Shown: positions 9,845 to 20,631 of the stretch, one piece after another | How the letters are laid out: the number at the start of each line of letters is the position of its first letter | How positions within the stretch are numbered: the stretch's first letter is position 1 | The notes under the pieces: model-generated | Databases searched by the model: none | Seen by the model: only the letters and a program-made list of their open reading frames with translations | What the model was told of the DNA's origin: nothing | Source of the DNA: Exobasidium rhododendri | Lineage: Eukaryota > Basidiomycota > Exobasidiomycetes > Exobasidiales > Exobasidiaceae | DNA length: 64,000 nt | Reading direction: 5' to 3' | Assembly: GCA_026210745.1 (NCBI GenBank) | Contig: CP110630.1 | Location: 1,488,001 to 1,552,000, forward strand | Made by a program: the position numbers and the translations under genes

Positions 9845-11533
9845 TCAGATCCCCTGCGTGAATTTACCGTCGTCGTCGGTGAAATTCCATTCGTGGCAGT
9901 CTGAAAGAGGAAGAAAGTGGAATAAGAGATCCTGCATCAAGCCAGATCGACACTTCTTCACACTCACCTCTGCACCGCTTTTCACTGGTCCTCTTGGGTA
10001 CGGCACCGAGCTTTTCCTTCTTCTTGCTGTCGTCATCACCAGACTTTCGCCAGGGCAGATGCCACATGTTCGTCCAAGAGGCAGATGAGGAGGAGGTGGC
10101 TGCTGCAACAGAACTCGCCTTTGCTACTTTCTTGTCCCAATCTTCTGTCAGTAGATCATCTGTCAGAGTAGCAATTCGGTGGGTGGTGATGCTTGATGAC
10201 CATCCTAATCTACCTACAGTGTCATAGAGGATCGTCTTTCCAGCATGACATTTAGATTCCATAGCAAAGCCAAAGCTCGCACAAAGTGAGGTTGCACCAA
10301 CGCATTCACCGTTCGGGATAGGATCAGCACTGTGGTAGACGTGTGTGATCGGAAGAGCATCCATGTTGTCTCTCTTCACAGGTAAGGGCAAGTGTAATCG
10401 AACAGCAGCCATTCTCTCTGCTGGCGCTTCAAACGTTACAGTAGGGTATCCGAATGTCATGCCAATCAAGGCTCCTAGTGCGCCTCCGAGACTGTGTCCA
10501 GTGATCCATATTTGTGAGTCGGGATAGGCGTAAGAGATGTTGTTAAACAGGTCTGTCGTAGCGGGATAGTAGAATGACTTCTTGATGATGGCCTTCGTCA
10601 AGCATGATGAAGAGCATTGTTGTCCTTCAGTCATCGTGCTGAGGTTCGGCGAGATCTGTTTGCCTTCCTTCACAGCGTCGGAGTAGCAGTCGCAGACAGT
10701 ATGCCAGGTCCAGCCAACGTGAGCGCAGCAGCAAGAGAAGAGTAAATTATCCTGCATGCAGATTTGATTGAACATTAGTATGTAAGTCTATACCGAGAAG
10801 CCTTCGGAGCACTCACATTCTCCTTGTCTCTTTTAGAGGTGGATCCATTATCTAGGAGTGCAGCACTAGTACCTTTCAGTGCTACTACAATGGTGGAGTT
10901 ATCTTCAGTGGCGAAAATATGGCCTCGAATACCGTCCTCGACCCATCCAAATGAATCGGAGAGATTCCATTTCCCACCGCCTGTCAACCAGCCAGCAGAG
11001 TCGTCGGGAGCATCATAAGCCTTGCTTGCCATCTTGCTCAATGCCAAGAGCGTCTCTCGATCAGTGACGTCAGGGGCATCAACTTCGATCTCATCCCAGT
11101 CCATCTCAGCGCTACTCTGTTTGACAGCCACTTCATCACCGTGTCGATGCGCATGAAGAAACGCCGAGGTATCCTTAGGTTTCCATGTTTTGACTCTGCT
11201 CGTCTTCAAGGATGTCGATTGTACCGCGTGAGCATCACTTTGCACGCTATGTGGGGAACCACTGGAGTCTGGGAAGTCGTACCTAGCGGAGAGGTCTCGG
11301 TATGAGCGAGTGCCTTGATGATACACATTGCGCAAGACCATCTTCTTTGGCGCAGGGTACGGATCCGTTGGCTTCATTGTTGCAACGATTGTCTGCACCG
11401 CCGACAGGAATGGGAGCTGTGGCAATTGAAGCAGGTCCCAAGAGGCGTGACCGAGTGCATGACTACTTGGCGAACTGAAGACAAGCAAGCCCAAGTAGAG
11501 TGCGATGATATGAGGCGATGGTAATGCGCGCAT
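9845..11533 (-). CDS. ATG15: Autophagy-related lipase Atg15
   Basis: Exons 11533-10817, 10751-9968 and 9900-9845 give 518 residues, the normal Atg15 length. A hydrophobic N-terminal signal anchor (residues ~9-25) precedes the lumenal region. The class-3 lipase core follows: nucleophile elbow GHSLGGA with Ser at about residue 326, an Asp in YHSADPIP, and a His in TTHRIATLTDD. The Cys-rich HTVCDC segment and the C-terminal RCRDCHEWNFTDDDG motif, completed by the last splice, are typical of Atg15. The enzyme reaches the vacuole through the multivesicular-body route and degrades autophagic-body and intravacuolar membranes. Introns are 65 and 67 nt. The intergenic side carries the inverted-repeat element that separates this gene from Mad1. 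Confidence 0.93.
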
Positions 11534-11714
11534 CACAGCTGTATGATGACGGTATAAAAAGGGGGTGATCGCTGATCTAACACTGCACTGCTGAGCTTGA
11601 TGATCTTGAAAGGGTGGAAAGGAACAGCGGTGACAGGCTCCTTATCTTTTATTACGCAGCTTACCCTACTACAGAAGTACGGTACTCCACTCCACTTTCG
11701 TGCAACTCTCCCGA

Positions 11715-11747
11715 TCTACCATGCGCTACTACTATTAAATACACGTG
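11715..11747 (+). repeat. Left terminal inverted repeat
   Basis: 33 bp, identical to the reverse complement of 13115-13147. It ends inward in the palindrome CACGTG. Confidence 0.92.
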
Positions 11748-12122
11748 ATTTCGGGAACGTGAAAACACCCGATTGACGCTCTCCTGGCCCCTATTTGCGC
11801 CCTCTGACGCCGCAGGCATGACCATGCACTCCTATTGGATTACCCCCCCTATGTAACTTAGACGCTCTGATGAAATTTGATGAAGTTTTCCTATAAGAGA
11901 AGATGGTGTGTCGGTTTCGTGCGCGTCCAAAAAGCTATCACTGAGAAATACGCACTACGCCATCATTTTTTAGAAATTTTGCACCATGGTGTCAGCGGTA
12001 TCTCGCTTTGTAGCATATTCTCATTAATAATGTACAATTTTAAAAAGACAATACAATACAAAAGATAGTAATGAACAACTTCTACTAGGTACAAAATAGC
12101 TTTTGGGGTGTGTCAAGCCCAG

Positions 12123-12196
12123 AATCATGCTGATCGGGCTCACCATTGAAAATGGCCTTGAAAAGCTACAAAGGCCATTTACTCGTCAGCATGATT
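12123..12196. repeat. Nested hairpin inside the inverted-repeat element
   Basis: An outer stem pairs 12123-12133 (AATCATGCTGA) with 12186-12196, and an inner stem pairs 12150-12159 (AAATGGCCTT) with 12171-12180. The loops are short, so a stable cruciform or RNA hairpin is possible. A second inverted pair sits at 12300-12309 and 12331-12340. Confidence 0.75.
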
Positions 12197-13114
12197 AAAA
12201 CTTGGCTGTTTTTTAGCTTTAAATTGTTCTTCCTACTAGTTTCGGACATATCTGTAAAGTATGGATTCAGCACAACGTCTATCAGATAAGATAGCAAAAT
12301 TGGGTCATTTTAGGACCGTGAAACTGCCATAATGACCCAAATTTGACCATTTTACCATCTACGAAGCTCATTTGTGTGATCTGCAGGCTCTTTTAGGGCA
12401 AATAGTATTAGTAGCATACATTGTTCTGATATACAGCTAAAACATCTACTAAGTCCCAAAATACAACATTTTGACAAAAGAAGGAGATAATTGAAGTCGA
12501 GTCTGTTTTTGGGGGTCAATTAAAGTGAGGTTGAGAAACTTGTACCGACACGCCCTTATTGAGAACAAATGGTCATTCTAAATGAATGGAGTGCTAGATA
12601 CGATACTTAGGATGCTATATACAAGTTTTCGAAGCTTAAAACCATTGCGCTGAGGCAATAGAGCTAGAATCGCGTAAACTTTGTACCGTGACCATGACTT
12701 TTTTTGTAGTATTGACCCTTCTGGCGTAGTGGCTCGATACCTCTATACCTCCTCTCTTTCATATGTATCTTCTCATTTTTTTTCACACTTCATATATATA
12801 ATACTATACTTTTCTACATTGTATCAAAGTCTCAAGCTGATTGAACAACATTATGGTAGTACCGTTGTTGCCATCGATACACCGTGTATGGTGTTCGCGT
12901 TCCCGGGACTTTTTGACTGGTTTTTTAGGGCCTAATAAAATTTCACACTTAGAGCAGCTCACTCAAAACGGCATGTTTCACACTTTTTGTTTCAGACAAG
13001 GTTGCTCAAAATTTTCATACAATTCTAATTCATTAGGAGCTATTCTACATTGGACATGCGGTCATGGTGATACAGCATGTCGTACACGGCGTATTCAATA
13101 GTGGTCAAAAAACA

Positions 13115-13147
13115 CACGTGTATTTAATAGTAGTAGCGCATGGTAGA
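13115..13147 (-). repeat. Right terminal inverted repeat
   Basis: 33 bp, perfect inverted copy of 11715-11747. It begins inward with CACGTG. Confidence 0.92.
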
Positions 13148-13278
13148 AATTGAAATTTCAAGAGGGGCTACACGTGAAAAGTATGAGAGCAACACTCGCG
13201 TTACACGACTGGTTGCCGATTGCCAATGACTTCGAACCTTGTCTCACCTGCATATCTACACACAGATCTCTGAAGGTA

Positions 13279-15878
13279 ATGTCGGAGCGGAAGAGGCCAG
13301 GCATGTCTTTTACGACAGGATCGAGTAGCCTGCCTCGTAGAGCTCCTTCGCCGTCTAGCGCTGCGTTCCCTTCGGCTCGATCAAGCAACCCAGGGGGTCC
13401 GCTGGGGATATATCGACCGGCCTCTCGTGAAGGTAGCGAGAGGTCCTCGATTGCACCTTCTGATACTGTAGCGGCTCGATTCGGATTTGCTAGTAACACT
13501 GCGTCATCGAGTGTAGCACTGAAAAGTGTCAATGGGAAGAGAACACTATCCGGCGCAGGGCTTCGCGATCCAGAAAGTCCAGGTGAGGCGAGCAGCATTG
13601 AGGTGGATGCTTATCCGTCTACTGATTTTACCTTCCCCCCACCCCAGCTTCGAGTAGCAGTGCAACAAAGCGTCCTCTACTGACCAGCAATAGCACGACG
13701 AGTGTGTCTCCTCGATTTCCCCCGGCATCATCTTCATACGATGCTTCGATGCTCAAAAACGAGTATGAAAGGAGAGAGATACTCTCGAAGCAGTCGTATG
13801 AGAAATTGCAGAATGGATTCAAAGCAAGCGGAAAAGAGATCGAGCGTCTGAAGCAGGAGAAGACGGACCTGCTGAGACGATGGGAAGAGGCGAATGCTGA
13901 ACAGAGGCAGGAAAAGGACACATTTGAAGAGCAGCGCAAGTCTTTGAATGAAAGAGTGACTTACTTGCAGCAGCAAAATCAGGAATTGTTCTCTAGCTTG
14001 GAAGAAGCACAGACAAAGAGGTCACAGCTTGCGCAAGCATCACACGAAGAAGGAACGAGACAATCTTTACGCATCACTTCCTTGGAATTCGAGCTGGCAG
14101 CTGCTAACGCACTAGCAGAAGAGCAGAAGGAGATGAGAAGTAAAATTGCCTTGACATTGGAAAGGACGGAGAAAGAGTGGGAGGAAGACAGGCAGCGCAT
14201 GGAGCGTAAAGAACGGGAAGGTCAAGAAGGGAAGAGCTTGACAAGGGAATTATCGGAGCTCTTGACAAAGATACACAAGCTAGAGGGTGAGAATTTGGGG
14301 CTTCAGCAGGACAACCGAAGTTTGAAGACGAAAGTGGAGAGCATCGAGACGCTCAAGGAACAGAAGAGAAGTCTCGAGGAGAGACTGAGCCTGACAGATC
14401 AATTACGACGGAAGTATGCGGAAGCAGTGACGAAGGTAGAAGATCTTGAAGCTGAAAAGGAGGAGTGGAATCGCATGCTTTCCTCCGGGGTTGAAGTCTT
14501 GGCACTTGAAGGCGTGCAGAGTGCTTGTGCCAATGTGAACATCGAAGCTCCTGCGATAGAAGCGCCGAATCCAGTGACGCCTAGCAATCTTCCTATGTAT
14601 CTCTCTACCCTGCAAGGTGCTATATCTGGCCTGCGTGTGAGGAGTCGGCTGCTCGAGGAAAAGGTAGCTAGCATTCAAAAGCAGTGCTCGGAAGCAGAGT
14701 CTACCAGTGAAGGAGAGAAGAGTAAGAGGGAGCGATTGGAGGAAGACTTGGCCGTGGAGAAGATGGAGAGACTGAAGAGTGTGAAAGTGGCAGAGGCGAC
14801 AAGAATGGAACTGGACAGCTATGTCAATCTTTTGGATACATTCCAGGAAGAAGCCCGAACGCAATCAAGCGAGTACAATGCAGCTTCAGCTGAACATATC
14901 CAGGTTTTGGAAGGACGACTGAAGACGATAGAAGCTAATCTGGCAGCGAGTGTACGGGAAGCGCAAGAATTGCGAAAACTAACACAGAACAGTGGAGGCA
15001 TCTCCAGGGAGGAGAGAGAGCAGCTGGAGAGGAAACTCGAAGCTCGCGAGAGAGAATTACTGCAATGTGAGTGACGACAGAGTGGGAGTCTGCGAGGACC
15101 TGTTGTTTTGATGATAAAGACCTTACTTCTTGCAGCGCTCGACGAGAGTCGAGAAGAACGCGCTGGATTGGAGAAGCAGTGTTCCGAGCTTGCAAAGATA
15201 AACGATCAGCTCTATCTACGAGTCGGTCGGGGAGAGTTTGATCAAAGCAAGGAAAGATGCCTGGAGCTCAGTGATAATCCAGTAAGACAAGACCGACTCG
15301 TTCGAACAAAGACCCTGAACGCCCTGAGAAAGGAGAATGAAGAACTGCTGCATCAAGTGGAAGAGCTGAGCAAGCGAGTAGGAAGGCAGGACGACCATCA
15401 AGAGAATGGCGGTAGCGGGAGTGCTCCCAGTGGAATGGTACCTGCTCAAACACTTGAAAATCAAAAGAGAGAGTATGAGAAATTAGAGCAAACAATGCGA
15501 AATCGTGACAAAGCGTTTGATCGACTCAAAGAAGCATTCGGTGCAAAAGCGATTGAGTATGTTGCGGCAGTCAAAGCTTTGTTCGGTTACGACATGCACG
15601 TCGTCTCCAAAGGAAAAGTGAAGCTTCGATCCGTCTACGCAAGGACAGCAAAGGGAACCTCTCTGACGTTTGACTCGGGTGAAGACGGCATCGCTGGCAA
15701 TATGAAGCTTGTTGGTGAAGCTAGACAAGGAGTCGCGGTAAAGAATATGCAAGATTACTGGTTGGGTAACGACCGATTCAGCATTCCGTGCTTTCTTGCA
15801 GCTTTGCAATTGGAGCTGTATGAAGGTACCACCAGGGCCATTCGACCGATGTGGGAGGCCGAAGAAGCCGAGGAGTGA
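13279..15878 (+). CDS. MAD1: Spindle assembly checkpoint protein Mad1
   Basis: Exons 13279-13582, 13648-15066 and 15136-15878 give 821 residues. A Ser-rich disordered N-terminus is followed by a long coiled coil (about residues 135-700, with repeated Lys/Glu/Leu heptads). The Mad2-interaction motif RCLELSDNP is at residues 615-623 (15255-15281), matching the known consensus of basic residue, hydrophobics and final Asn-Pro. An RLK motif at residues 704-706 starts the C-terminal globular head, which ends YWLGNDRFSIPCFLAALQLELYE. In this family RLK contacts Bub1 and the head supports checkpoint signalling. Mad1 anchors Mad2 at nuclear pores and unattached kinetochores. The start at 13279 follows the transposon-like element by only 131 bp. 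Confidence 0.93.
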
Positions 15879-16245
15879 TCTTTGACACGACGGGAAAGGG
15901 AAAGAGTGGGCGACGGGCAAGCAATGACACTCTGTATTTCTAGGGGTGACAATGTTATGTGATATATGAACTCTCATCCTGACGTTCGACGTCCTGAGAG
16001 AGATTAAGTGAAACGTAAGGGGCAGAAGTGCTGCACTACTAAATTCTTACCACCCCACTCCCCCAGAACACTCTCGCAAAACATCACGTCGTGGTGAGAG
16101 CACGCATCCTGCAGTGATGTTGAGAGTCGCGGCTGGGATCGCGCGACGCTTGTGTGTGTGTTATTAATTAAAGAAACAAGGTTTGAAATCACTCCAACTT
16201 ACCTCCGCTCTCCTCGCATCGCAGTCAGTGTGACGAGCAGCCAAC
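15879..16245. promoter_or_regulatory. Intergenic region Mad1 / Rab escort protein
   Basis: This 367-bp tandem spacer holds the Mad1 3' end and the promoter of the next gene. No gene was recognised. Confidence 0.4.
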
Positions 16246-18097
16246 ATGTCGGCTAGTCTCGATCCACACTACGACTTTGCCCTACTTGGCACATCACTAC
16301 CGCTGTCGATACTTAGCGCTGCTCTGTCTCGGGCCGGCTACTCAGTCTTGCATGTTGACGAAGAGGAACACTATGGTGGTCCCTGGTCCAGCCTCACTCT
16401 CCTTGAACTACTCGACTGGAGTCGTAATACCACTTTGCATACATCGCAAGGGAGGCGGGATGTAATAATTGAATTCCCTGCATTCGGGAGCAGTAGTGCA
16501 ACTAGTAATTCGGACAGCGACTTTACATTGCCTGAGCAGCTGAAAGTCTTAAATCGACACTTCTCAATCTCCTTGTCTCCTACAATTGTACCCTGCGCTG
16601 GCCCTACCATCGACATACTCATACGCTCGAAAGTCGCCTCGTATTGCACCTTTAGACTACTTCAAAAGACTGCAATCTATCATACTCATGAAGGTGACTT
16701 GGACAGCAGTTGGTCACTTAGGAAGGTCCCTAGCAGCAAAGAGGACATCTTCAAGGATAAGGATTTGAGCTTGATAGACAAGAGGAAGCTGATGAAGCTC
16801 CTTCAAAAGGCTGGCCCAGGTGCTAAGGACGAAGATGAGGTACAGGTTCCTATCGATACTGCCGAGTCCAAAAGTACTTTCTTTCAATACCTTTGCTCAA
16901 AAGAGGGTGCCAATTTGTCCCACGATCTGGCGACAAACGTTGCCTACGGTGTAGCCCTGTGCTCCTCAGAGCAAGGTGAGTGATCGAGAGCTTAAAAGGA
17001 ATAAGGAATGCCTCCTCTAATCTGGGATTCTGCTGTCAGACCTAACGATTCCAGCAATGGAGAGAATACGACGTCACATCACCAGTATCGGCCGGTACGG
17101 TAACGCTGCGTACTTGGTAGGACAGTACGGAGGAGCAGGAGAGATGGCTCAATGCTTCTGTAGAGCCTCAGCTGTACAGGGTGGAACGTTTGTGCTTGGA
17201 CATCGACTCCAACAGTGTTCGCGAACAAGTCAGAACGAAGTGGAGGAATGCGCTGATAGATCGAATTGGTCCGTCTCGATCGAGGGAATCGAGGGGAGAA
17301 CAGGCGTAGAGTATATTGTGGGCGATGAAGATGTCCTTCAGCGTGTCTTGCCCGAAGAAGAGGAGCGATTCCAGGAAAAAAAGACTGTGACCACAGGTGT
17401 CTCGGCCATTCTTCTCCTGGATCGCGGTATCACTTTCGAAAATTCAACGGAGGAATCGAAGGAAGAGACGGCTCTGCCACCTCCTGAGACTGGTCTAGTC
17501 ATCTTCCCTCCTAGAAAGGACGAGCGAACGGGAGCAGTGACTGCGCTGCAAATGGCTGAAGGCACGTTCTCCTGTCCGAAGGGTATGTATCTCGTCTACT
17601 TGCATGCCTCCCTAAGGAATCAAGTGGGAGGTGACGTCAACGCAAAGGAAGAACTCAGACATGCACGAGATAGGGTGCTAAAGCTGGCAAGTAGAAGTAC
17701 ATGTGAATGGAGAGAAGAGGGCGTGGTCGTCGAGAGAGGCTTGCAAGACAATAAGACTATCGTTCCTTTGATGGAAGTCTATTATAGTAGCACAGACTCG
17801 CAGGCGACTCAAGAAGGAGGGGGACAGAAGGAACATTACTGGAGTGCAACATCGAAGATGTCTGCTATTGCCACTTCCCTTGATGAAGCCACCGTTCAAG
17901 CAGAGCGTCTCTTCTGGGACATTGTGGGCAAAGAGAAAAGAGAAGAGGCTGAGGAGGCCAGACGAAAGAAGAAACCAATCGGGTATACTGTTGGTAGAGG
18001 CTTGGGAGGCGTATTGGAGGAGAAGGGGGACACGGGAGCCTCGTGCGACTTTTTCCCCTCCGAGGATGCGAACTTCGGTGACGACGACGACGAGTAG
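16246..18097 (+). CDS. MRS6: Rab escort protein (Rab geranylgeranyltransferase component A)
   Basis: Exons 16246-16975 and 17055-18097 give 590 residues, within the REP range and longer than a Rab GDI (~450). The N-terminus has the GDI/REP dinucleotide-like fold: HYDFALLGTSLPLSILSAALSRAGYSVLHVDEEEHYGGPW. The second conserved block is RIRRHITSIGRYGNAAYLVGQYGGAGEMAQCFCRASAVQGG, directly after the splice. A charged linker near residues 180-210 and a long C-terminal extension ending in acidic residues are REP-like. REP presents new Rab GTPases to the geranylgeranyltransferase and delivers them to membranes. GDI is the alternative but fits length and divergence less well. Confidence 0.9.
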
Positions 18098-18535
18098 ACT
18101 TGGTGCGTCAATGTAACAATACTGCAACATATTGTGAGATAGAAGTGTAAACCACAAGACCGCAAGCTATTGTACCACTGGTAGGTCAGCCACTGGATAT
18201 ACTATTTTGATCCCCCTGTTTACCACCTCTGAAATAGCCCAAAGATCGCCTTCTTCGGCGAGCTGTGACGCCCTCACACCCTCGTCCGACTCTTGTTTAG
18301 ATACATCCACCGCCCGCTCGCATGCTAAGACTTTTCCCAGTGACCGTGACGAATGGAGAAGTGCTCCTCGATGGTGCTCTGAAGTGGAGCTCGCGAGGGA
18401 AGAGGGCTGATACGCGACGATCGATGCGACTAGCTTAAATTGGTGTTGGTCGTTTGTCCTTTTACTCACTCACCACTTTTCGAAAATTCATCTATCATCA
18501 GCACAGACTGTCTCCTTCTCAGAATCCTCCTGGCC
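18098..18535. promoter_or_regulatory. Intergenic region Rab escort protein / chorismate mutase
   Basis: This 438-bp tandem spacer has no recognisable gene. Confidence 0.4.
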
Positions 18536-19616
18536 ATGGCGCCGCTAAGCTCGATCTTCTCGTCGACGCCAGACGTGCTCTCGCTTTCGTATATCCGCTC
18601 TATTCTTCAACGACTCGAGGACACGATCCTCTTCAATTTGATCGAAAGAGGCCAAAATGCACACAACGCGGCCATGTATCAACCTGGAGTATTCAAAGAG
18701 CTGAAAGAGAAAGAAGGGTGGGAAAAGTCTTGGGTGGAATGGTTCTTGAAGGAGACTGAAAGCTCTCATGCAAAGTGCAGGAGATGGCAAGCTCCTGATG
18801 AATATCCTTTCACCGCTCTAGACCTCTTGCCAGAACCCATACTACCACCGATCGACTATCCTGAGATACTCTATGAGAGCGCAATCGTCAATGTCAATGA
18901 TCAAATATATCAACACTATCGGGATGAACTTGTTCCGACCCTGACTAAAAGACACGGAGCAGTGAGTGGTAGAGATGTCCGTCGTAAAGTGCGCAATGGC
19001 AGGTCTGTTAAAACGAGATTTTTTCTTCGCTCACGACAGGACTCGGATGATAAGCAATATGGAAGTGCGGCTGTAAGGGATGTGGATGCATTGGCAGCAC
19101 TCTCTAAGAGAATCCATTTTGGTAAGCAAAGCATTTGTGCTACTGCCTCCTGTGCTTCCTTTCTTTCTGAGTCTTCTTCTTTGTTTCTCCCGCCCCTCTC
19201 AGGTATGTTTGTGTCTGAATCCAAGTTTCGCTCTGATCCTGCGTCATTCATAGCGCCGATACAAAGAAAAGATCGAAAGGCACTCGAGGACCTCATCACG
19301 AAACCGGCAGTAGAAGCAGCGTTGTTAGTTCGATTGGCGTCTAAAGCAAAGGTATATGGTCAAGATCTCAACAGCGGCGTATCCGAAGATCGCAAGATAG
19401 ACGAAGAAGTGGCCGTGAGACTGTATAGAGACTTTGTCATTCCATTGACGAAAGATGTCGAAGTGGACTATCTGATCAAAAGGTGAGGCAGGAGAGGTTG
19501 TCCACTACGTTCTTCACAAAGCAAACTTCTTTCTGACGACCTTGTCCATCGACAGACTGGACGGCCTTAGCAGTGGGGAGATCGACACTCTGAGACGCAC
19601 ACAGCCTTCGGCCTAG
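18536..19616 (+). CDS. ARO7: Chorismate mutase (AroQ, yeast Aro7 type)
   Basis: Exons 18536-18961, 19040-19121, 19203-19482 and 19556-19616 give 282 residues. The protein follows Aro7 closely: LSYIRSILQRLEDTILFNLIERGQ at the N-terminus, [51 protein letters not shown] across two splices, and IPLTKDVEVDYLIKRL at the end. It converts chorismate to prephenate, committing flux to Phe and Tyr rather than Trp, and is allosterically controlled in yeast by Trp and Tyr. The last exon adds a short tail beyond the yeast length. Start is ATG 18536; the upstream in-frame start is non-ATG. Confidence 0.95.
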
Positions 19617-19751
19617 AGGCGTATGCAAAGTAACTTGGAACGCTATTGTCGGGTCATCATGGTGGTTGCGGTGGATTACTGTTGTCACATGTAGAAGTAC
19701 AAATCGATAAGAAAATGGTGTTTGTGCTGCCTTGTCCCTTCTTCAGGAAGC

Positions 19752-20314
19752 CTATCTAGACATCTCTGATTGCAGCTTTTGTACTTCCTCGTCCTTGGAC
19801 TTGTACTGCTTCGCCAAATTTTCCATGACTGCTCTTAGCTGCAACAATGCGAATCTTTCGTCAGCCGACTCATCATACGTATACACTATCGCAAAGCGAC
19901 TCACTCCTGTCAAATTTGTCTCTAGAGCCGGCAGAACCTCCTTCACGTTCCTCTCCACCAGCACCCCGCCTATCATTCGAAAGCATTTCCTCTCAGGTGA
20001 AACCTTTTGCGTTTCTTGTAGTGTTTCGATCACCGCCCTATTTACCGGAGAGCGAAGGAGAGAAACGGTAAGAACCATCAATGTTGATCTTACTATGGCG
20101 ACACAGGCGAATTCCTCACCGATGTTCCTCTGCGTCACTTTCTAGCTCCCCAATCTTTGTCGCAATCCCCTGCATTTCACTCCGCAGGCCTTGGAACTTC
20201 TGAGCGGCCTCTGATGTCGTTTGGAAGAAGACGTCGTCAGCTCAATGCCAAAGTAAGCTTTTCTTTGTGAGCGTACTCACGCTGCTCAGACATCTTTGCA
20301 GCCGATGTAGCCAT
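19752..20314 (-). CDS. GIM4: Prefoldin subunit 2 (Gim4)
   Basis: Four exons (20314-20281, 20210-20120, 20037-19905, 19838-19752) give 114 residues, as expected for a beta-class prefoldin. The protein is two coiled-coil helices around a beta hairpin: AAQKFQGLRSEMQGIATKI, ESDAEEHRAVIETLQ, then RKCFRMIGGVLVERNVKEVLPALETN and a C-terminal LRAVMENLAKQYKSKDEEV. All three introns restore this continuous reading. Prefoldin is a hexameric co-chaperone that hands unfolded actin and tubulin to CCT. It is transcribed divergently from the fimbrin gene. Confidence 0.93.
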
Positions 20315-20631
20315 GACAAGGAGGGCTGACAGTAAGGTAGAGGTGGATTCTAAAATTCTATGAAGCTTCTCATGTGAAGGCCTCACAGAGCGCACCTTTT
20401 TGGAAGGCTTGATGAATCCACGTGTATGTCGTCGACTGTGCACGGCCTGTGACGAAAGAATCGCGGCGGTGAAAGTCACGAAATAGGGTTGCGCTTGATC
20501 TCTCTGTTTAGCCCTTGCCTCTGGAGACCATATCAACTTCCTCCCTTGCACGCCTCAAGTGAACGATTGCAAATAGCGAGATATTGACCTTTGTGGCGCA
20601 CAATTGTCCCCAAAAGAAACACTAGCTCAAG
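20315..20631. promoter_or_regulatory. Divergent intergenic region, prefoldin 2 / fimbrin
   Basis: A 317-bp divergent promoter is shared by an actin-folding co-chaperone subunit and an actin-bundling protein. No distinct motif was recognised. Confidence 0.45.

Larger units (their letters stand above)
11715..13147. mobile_element. Non-autonomous DNA transposon candidate with 33-bp terminal inverted repeats
   Basis: The two ends (11715-11747 and 13115-13147) are perfect inverted copies over 33 bp; the outer part reads TCTACCATGCGC and the inner end is CACGTG. The 1433-bp unit is clearly more AT-rich than its surroundings. No transposase-like protein is visible; open frames inside are at most 86 residues and match nothing I know. 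If the target duplication is TA, the repeats proper begin CCATGCGC, which would suit a Tc1/mariner-type element, but TA is palindromic so this cannot be separated from the repeat itself. Interior hairpins and a degenerate subterminal copy of the repeat (about 13089-13107) are further transposon-like traits. Confidence 0.8.
11534..13278. other. Intergenic region between Atg15 and Mad1
   Basis: These 1745 bp separate the divergent starts of Atg15 and Mad1. Most of it (11715-13147) is the AT-rich inverted-repeat element described separately. About 180 bp remain for the Atg15 promoter and only 131 bp between the element and the Mad1 ATG. Confidence 0.7.

Noticed and set aside
12681-13101. Short open frames inside the inverted-repeat element as a possible transposase remnant
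   Set aside because: At most 86 residues, with no DDE, helix-turn-helix or zinc motif; composition follows AT richness.
11715-13147. LTR retrotransposon or solo LTR
   Set aside because: The ends are inverted, not direct, and there is no primer-binding or polypurine tract.
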